NCBI RefSeq assembly: GCF_900110575.1
Contig: NZ_FOEF01000007.1
Location: 248,001-312,000 of the forward strand
Direction: 5' to 3'
DNA: 64,000 nucleotides
Source of the DNA: Amycolatopsis saalfeldensis
GTDB taxonomy: Bacteria; Actinomycetota; Actinomycetes; Mycobacteriales; Pseudonocardiaceae
In this document: positions 60,222 through 64,000 of the stretch, in pieces
Position numbering within the stretch: position 1 is the first letter of the stretch
Layout of the letters: each line of letters opens with the position of its first letter
Program-made: the position numbers and the translations under genes
The notes under the pieces: model-generated
Databases searched by the model: none
What the model was told of the DNA's origin: nothing
Seen by the model: the letters and a program-made list of their open reading frames with translations, nothing else

Positions 60222-61448
60222 ATGTGGCTCGTGGGCGCGACGGTCATCGACGGCACCGGCGCGGACCCGGTGCCCCGCCAGGCGATCCTGGTCGAGGACG
60301 GCCGGATCACCGCGCTCGGCGGCACCCCGCCCGCCGGGGCGGAGGTGGTCGACCTGGCCGGGCTGGTCGTCACGCCCGGGCTGATCGACGCGCACGTCCA
60401 CCTGGGCCTGTCCAGCGACGTGGACAAGCTGACCACCACCCGGCAGCTCTCGGTCGCGGAGCTGGCCGCGGACATGTTCGCCAACTGCCGTCAGACGCTC
60501 GAATCCGGCTTCACCACCGTCCGCGACACCGGCGGGGTGGACCAGGGGATCGAGCGGACCGTCGCGTCGGGCAAGCTGCCCGGGCCCCGGATCATCCACT
60601 GTGGACCGATTCTGGCGCAGACCGGCGGGCACGGCTACCTCGGCGCGGACTGGGACTCCGCCGAGGACTGGGATTCCCGCCAGATCCCCGGGCTGGTCTC
60701 GCTTTCACTGGTGTCCGACGGCCCGGATGCGGTGCGGCGCAACGCGCGGGAGGCGTTCCGGCGGGGCGCGATGTTCCTGAAGATGTGCGTCACCGGCGGT
60801 GTCGTGTCCCGGCACGACAAGCTGAGCGACACCCAGTTCACCCACGACGAGGTCGCCGCGGCCGTGGCCGAAGCCGAGGCGCGCGGCACGTACGTCACCG
60901 TCCACGCGCACAACAACGCCGGCCTGCGCATGGCCGTCGAGGCGGGCGCGAAATGCGTCGAACACGGCTCGGCGGTGGACGAGGAGACGGCCGAGCTGAT
61001 GGCCGGCCACGGCGTCGCGCTGGTGCCGACCCTGGCCGTGGCGCACGCGCTGCGGGCCGACGCCACCGAAGCCGGGCTGCCGCCGGAAATCGGCGCCCGC
61101 GTGGGCAACGTGATCGACGGCCAGGCCGCCGCGATCCGGGCGGCGCGGGCGGCCGGGGTGCTGATCGGGTCCGGTTCGGACTACGTGGGGCCGAAACAGG
61201 AGCACCGGGGACTGGAACTGGTGCTGCGCAGCGAAATCGAGTCCCCGATGCAGGCACTCGTCTCCGCCACCCGGGACAACGCGCGGGTGCTGCGGATCGA
61301 CGAGGAGGTCGGCACGATCGAGCCGGGCAAGATCGCCGACCTCACCGTGTTCGGCGCCGACCCGCTGGCGGACCCGCGGGTGTTCGACGACCCCGCTCAG
61401 GTCAAGGCCGTGATCCAGGGCGGCCGCGTGGTCAAGGACATCCGCTGA
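60222..61448 (+). CDS. Amidohydrolase (imidazolonepropionase/prolidase-like)
   Basis: This is a 408-residue metal-dependent hydrolase starting at ATG 60222. Metal motifs: DAHVHLG, FLKMCVTGG (probable carboxylated lysine), VHAHNNAGL, EHGSAVDEE and aspartate in GSGSDYVG. It resembles the Xaa-Pro dipeptidase/carboxypeptidase Sgx9260-type group of amidohydrolases, so an N-acyl or dipeptide bond is plausible. It is followed by an amidase gene 112 bases downstream. Confidence 0.9.
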   Translation: MWLVGATVIDGTGADPVPRQAILVEDGRITALGGTPPAGAEVVDLAGLVVTPGLIDAHVHLGLSSDVDKLTTTRQLSVAELAADMFANCRQTLESGFTTVRDTGGVDQGIERTVASGKLPGPRIIHCGPILAQTGGHGYLGADWDSAEDWDSRQIPGLVSLSLVSDGPDAVRRNAREAFRRGAMFLKMCVTGGVVSRHDKLSDTQFTHDEVAAAVAEAEARGTYVTVHAHNNAGLRMAVEAGAKCVEHGSAVDEETAELMAGHGVALVPTLAVAHALRADATEAGLPPEIGARVGNVIDGQAAAIRAARAAGVLIGSGSDYVGPKQEHRGLELVLRSEIESPMQALVSATRDNARVLRIDEEVGTIEPGKIADLTVFGADPLADPRVFDDPAQVKAVIQGGRVVKDIR

Positions 61449-61560
61449 CCGCAGCGAGGTACAACGGGCAGAGCCGGGCGGCCACGGTGGCACCGTCCGG
61501 GCCGCGATGGCTACGGTGGCAGCGCAGCGGCCGAGTTGCCTCTCAGGAAGGTTGTCACCG

Positions 61561-62997
61561 ATGAGCCTCGCTGAACTGAGGTGGCTGGACGCCACGGCCC
61601 AGGCCGATCTCGTCCGCCAGGGCCTGGTCACGCCGCTCGAACTGCTCGACGCGGCGATCGCCCGGATCGAGGAGCACAACGGCGACCTGAACGCCGTGGT
61701 CAGCACGCGCTTCGAGCAAGCGCGCAGCGACGCGGCTTCGACCACCGAGGGGCCGTTCCAGGGCGTTCCGATGCTCCTCAAGGACTTCCTCGCCCACTGG
61801 GCGGGCGATCCGGTGCACGGCGGCATGCGCCTGCTGCGCGACCGTGACTGGCGGGCGAGTGAGAACTCGCACCTCGCCACCCGCCTGCGCGCGGCGGGAT
61901 TCGTCTTCTGCGGCCGGACGAACACGCCCGAGCTGGCGACCAGCCTCACCACCGAGCCGCTGGCCCACGGCGCGACCCACAACCCGTGGGACCTGACGCG
62001 CTCCCCCGGCGGTTCCAGCGGCGGCTCGGCCGCCGCCGTGGCCGCGGGGCTGGTGCCGGTGGCCCACGGCAACGACATGGCGGGCTCGATCCGCGTGCCG
62101 GCGAGTGCCTGCGGGGTGGTCGGGCTCAAGCCCAGCCGCGGGCGCAACAGCCTCGGGCCGCAGTACGGCGACCACTGGGGTTCGGTCACCCATGAGCACG
62201 TCCTGACCCGGTCGGTGCGGGACACCGCGGCGGTGCTCGACGCCACCGCCGGAGCCGCGGCCGGGGACCCGCACAGCGCGCCGCCACCGGCCCGTCCCTT
62301 CCGCCTCGAAGCCGAAACCGATCCTGGGCCGCTGCGCATCGGTTTCCGGACCGAAGCGCCCGGCACCGGCGAGACCGCCCACCCCGACTGCGTCACCGCG
62401 GTGGAGAACACCGCGCGGCTGCTCGAGTCGCTCGGCCACCACGTCGCCCCGGCCGCGGCCCCCGCGCTGGACGCCCCCGGCCTGTTCGACGCCATGCCGC
62501 CGGTGCTCGCCGCGGCGGTCGCGTGGGAACTGGACAGCTGGTCGGAGCGCCTGGGCGAGCAGCTTTCCCCGTCGGTGCTGGAGCCGATGAACGCGATGCT
62601 CTGCGAAGCGGGCCGGCAGGTCACCGCTGTCCAGTGGCTGAGCGCGATCACCGCCTCCCAGCGCTGGGCTCGCGGCGTCGCCGCCCTCTGGGAGGACGAG
62701 CTGGACATCCTGCTGACCCCGACGCTGCCCGCCCCGCCCGGCAAGCTCGGCGAGCTGTCCCCCGAGGCCGCCCCGCCGGAGCAGCTGTCCGCCGGGATCG
62801 CCATGCTCGGCGCCTTCACCGCGCCGTACAACATCACCGGCCAGCCCGCGATTTCCCTGCCCCTGCACTGGAATGCCGACGGCCTGCCCATCGGCCTCCA
62901 GTTCGCCGCCGCCCGGAACCGCGAGGACGTGCTGCTCCGGCTGGCCGGCCAGCTCGAACGCGCCGCCCCCTGGTCCGGCCGCCGCCCGCCCGAGTGA
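61561..62997 (+). CDS. Amidase-signature hydrolase
   Basis: This is a 478-residue enzyme starting at ATG 61561 (MSLAELRWLDATAQADLV) behind CAGGAAGG. The Ser-cisSer-Lys triad is readable: Lys in MLLKDFLAHW, cis-Ser in SPGGSSGGSAAAVAAG and nucleophile Ser in GNDMAGSIRVPAS. It hydrolyses an amide, substrate unknown. The upstream amidohydrolase suggests stepwise breakdown of an amide or peptide-like compound. Confidence 0.92.
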   Translation: MSLAELRWLDATAQADLVRQGLVTPLELLDAAIARIEEHNGDLNAVVSTRFEQARSDAASTTEGPFQGVPMLLKDFLAHWAGDPVHGGMRLLRDRDWRASENSHLATRLRAAGFVFCGRTNTPELATSLTTEPLAHGATHNPWDLTRSPGGSSGGSAAAVAAGLVPVAHGNDMAGSIRVPASACGVVGLKPSRGRNSLGPQYGDHWGSVTHEHVLTRSVRDTAAVLDATAGAAAGDPHSAPPPARPFRLEAETDPGPLRIGFRTEAPGTGETAHPDCVTAVENTARLLESLGHHVAPAAAPALDAPGLFDAMPPVLAAAVAWELDSWSERLGEQLSPSVLEPMNAMLCEAGRQVTAVQWLSAITASQRWARGVAALWEDELDILLTPTLPAPPGKLGELSPEAAPPEQLSAGIAMLGAFTAPYNITGQPAISLPLHWNADGLPIGLQFAAARNREDVLLRLAGQLERAAPWSGRRPPE

Positions 62998-63001
62998 TCC
63001 C

Positions 63002-63022
63002 TTGACCTCGACCAAAGTCGAG
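63002..63022 (+). promoter_or_regulatory. MerR-type promoter TTGACC with palindrome CTCGAC-CAAA-GTCGAG
   Basis: TTGACC (63002-63007) is followed by a perfect 16-bp palindrome (63007-63022), the arrangement of MerR-activated promoters. The expected -10 at about 63027 (TCTGCT) is weak, which would make expression depend on the activator. Confidence 0.6.
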
Positions 63023-63039
63023 ATGTTCTGCTGGTGGGC

Positions 63040-63480
63040 ATGAAGCCACGCGGAGCACGGAAGTCAGCAGCCCGATTCCTGGTCGGACTGGTCGGCGCGA
63101 CAACGGTCGCAGGCGCGTTGACGGCGGACTTCCTCGTGCCGAAGACAGCGCGCCAGCACCTGCGGAACCCCCGCTGGCCGGGGCACGCCAAGTTCCACGA
63201 CGCCCAGTACATCGTGATGAGCCAGCTGCTGGGCGGCACCGGGCTGGCGCTGCTGGCGTCCGGGAAGGGCGATCCGGACCGCAATCTGCGGACCGCCGCC
63301 GCGATCGTGTCCACGCCCTGGCTGGGCATGTACGGCGCCGCCCTGTTCCCGGGCACCACCCTGGTCGACGACGAGTTCAAGGACCAGACGCCGAAGGTGC
63401 TCGGGATGGACCCCAACCTGTTCGTCGCGACCGCCTGCCTGGCGGCGCTGGCCGCGGCCACCGGGCTGGCCCGCAAGTAA
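63040..63480 (+). CDS. DUF6640-like small membrane protein
   Basis: This is a 146-residue protein (ATG 63040; GTG 63034 also possible). It has an N-terminal membrane helix, the conserved RNPRWPGHAKFHDAQYIVMS region, two middle helices (LLGGTGLALLASG and AAAIVSTPWLGMYGAALFPG) and a C-terminal helix (LFVATACLAALAAATG). I believe this is DUF6640, of unknown function. A MerR-type promoter precedes it, but no intact MerR gene is adjacent. Confidence 0.75.
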   Translation: MKPRGARKSAARFLVGLVGATTVAGALTADFLVPKTARQHLRNPRWPGHAKFHDAQYIVMSQLLGGTGLALLASGKGDPDRNLRTAAAIVSTPWLGMYGAALFPGTTLVDDEFKDQTPKVLGMDPNLFVATACLAALAAATGLARK

Positions 63481-63482
63481 GG

Positions 63483-63528
63483 CTCGTGAGTGTTCAGGAC
63501 GGCTCTCACCGTCCTGGACACTCACGAG
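63483..63528. terminator. Long near-perfect palindrome between convergent genes
   Basis: A 20-bp stem with one bulge or mismatch starts CTCGTGAGTGTTCAGGACGG and closes with its complement around loop CTCTCA. It lies between the DUF6640-like and HxlR genes and covers the last codons of the HxlR gene. It can terminate both. Similar CGTGAGTGTT/AACACTCACG elements recur in Amycolatopsis intergenic DNA, as I recall. Confidence 0.8.
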
Positions 63529-63863
63529 TCCCGGAACTCCGCCACGGCCGCGCCGTGCACGTGGGCCCACTGGGTCAGCACGGCGATCGGCTCCACCAGC
63601 GTCCGGCCGAGGCCGGTCAGCGCGTACTCGGCCTTCCCGCCCGCGGTGTGCCGCTCGACCAGCCCGTATCCCTGCAGCCGCCGGAGGGTCTGGGTCAGCA
63701 CCTTCCGCGAGATCCCGCCGATCAGGGCGACCAGTTCGCCGTGCCGGCAGGGTTGCCGGCTCAACGCGAACAGCACGACCACCGCCCATTTGTCGGCGAT
63801 GATCTCGATCGCCAGCCGGGCCGGGCAGTCGGCGAGGAACACGCTGCCGGAGTACTCACGCAT
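63522..63863 (-). CDS. HxlR-family regulator
   Basis: This is a 113-residue winged-HTH protein, similar to the one at 54769. The N-terminal cysteine is in FLADCPARLAIEIIADKW, the recognition region is LIGGISRKVLTQTLRRLQGYG and the wing is TAGGKAEYALT. It diverges from the gene starting at 63951, which it probably regulates. Its last codons lie within the palindrome at 63483-63528. Confidence 0.92.
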   Translation of the reverse strand: MREYSGSVFLADCPARLAIEIIADKWAVVVLFALSRQPCRHGELVALIGGISRKVLTQTLRRLQGYGLVERHTAGGKAEYALTGLGRTLVEPIAVLTQWAHVHGAAVAEFRDS

Positions 63864-63886
63864 TCCCCGACGGTAGCCCGCCGCCG

Positions 63887-63902
63887 GGTACCGGGAGGTT
63901 CC
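63887..63902. promoter_or_regulatory. HxlR-type palindrome GGTACC-GGGA-GGTTCC
   Basis: A 16-bp palindrome with one mismatch in the divergent gap between the HxlR gene and the gene at 63951. It contains GGTACC, also present in the other HxlR gap (54743-54760). Confidence 0.45.
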
Positions 63903-63950
63903 TGCCTTCTCGTTAGCTTCGCCAGGGAAGCCGACGGAGAAGGGAAAAAC

Positions 63951-64000
63951 ATGACAGCAGGGATCGGCTGGCCGGGCGGGCGGAAGGTCGCCGCGCTGAT
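63951..64000 (+). CDS. Start of a gene, possibly polysaccharide deacetylase (cut by window end)
   Basis: The ATG at 63951 has GGAGAAGGG upstream. Only MTAGIGWPGGRKVAAL is visible. A WPxGK/RxAA start is typical of the PuuE-like polysaccharide deacetylase group, but 16 residues are not enough for certainty. It diverges from the HxlR gene. Confidence 0.5.
   Translation, partial: MTAGIGWPGGRKVAAL

Noticed and set aside
60705..63521. 938-codon minus-strand frame over amidohydrolase and amidase genes
   Set aside because: Ser/Arg-rich shadow sequence with no motifs; the plus strand has full catalytic signatures.
1..64000. tRNA, rRNA, CRISPR arrays, insertion sequences, prophage or plasmid genes
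   Set aside because: Looked for on both strands; nothing with the required structure or gene families was seen.

Overview
The window is very GC-rich (about 70 percent G+C by eye), with many GTG/TTG starts and rare TTA codons. It carries an Lsr2 nucleoid protein, an AfsR-type SARP regulator, an EspC-like ESX-associated protein and many TetR, MerR and HxlR regulators. This points to an actinomycete, most likely a Pseudonocardiaceae member such as Amycolatopsis. It reads as chromosomal accessory DNA. I see no rRNA, tRNA, CRISPR array, transposase or phage gene.

Layout. 1-4.5 kb: an amidohydrolase cut by the window edge, then a NarL-type two-component system divergent from an ABC transporter. 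4.4-7.3 kb: a small P-loop kinase gene broken by a stop codon, then a two-gene spermidine operon in which ornithine decarboxylase is fused to AdoMet decarboxylase, followed by an aminopropyltransferase. 7.5-13.9 kb: a minimal RiPP locus, made of a full-length class I lanthipeptide dehydratase and, 3 bases upstream of it, a 56-residue precursor with an FNLD leader box and no cysteine. An AfsR-type regulator diverges from it. 14-24 kb: a secreted serine protease, a covalent-flavin oxidase, a ricin-type secreted protein, and regulator/target pairs (TetR with MFS pump, TetR with SDR, TetR with P450), then aldo/keto reductase.

24-37 kb is a secreted polysaccharide and polymer degradation region: lipase, discoidin/FN3/sugar dehydrogenase, GH27 alpha-galactosidase, a frameshifted beta-helix glycosidase, a HEYGH metalloprotease and a GH2 enzyme. 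Two of these loci share a 19-bp operator. 37-40 kb: an in-frame TetR-MarR double regulator divergent from a flavin monooxygenase. 40-47 kb: a YbaB/EspC pair without a toxin, a VOC protein with a 15-bp tandem repeat inside its reading frame, a GNAT enzyme, a roughly 480-bp degenerate minisatellite, an HTH protein, and a secreted papain-like protease operon. 47-64 kb: lsr2, an aldo/keto reductase, an amino-acid permease divergent from TetR plus P1 peptidase, a MerR gene with an internal deletion, MDR oxidoreductases with HxlR or MerR partners, a GDSL esterase, GntR, amidohydrolase, amidase, a DUF6640-like protein, HxlR and the start of a probable deacetylase.

The best candidate for an undescribed system is the cysteine-free LanA/LanB pair with no LanC at 7.5-10.9 kb. 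Its predicted product would carry dehydroalanine and dehydrobutyrine without lanthionine rings. Also notable are the ODC-AdoMetDC fusion with a TTA codon at position 10, the TetR-MarR fusion with an operator-like AT-rich junction, and several genes caught in the course of decay (4.4, 30.3 and 52.8 kb).
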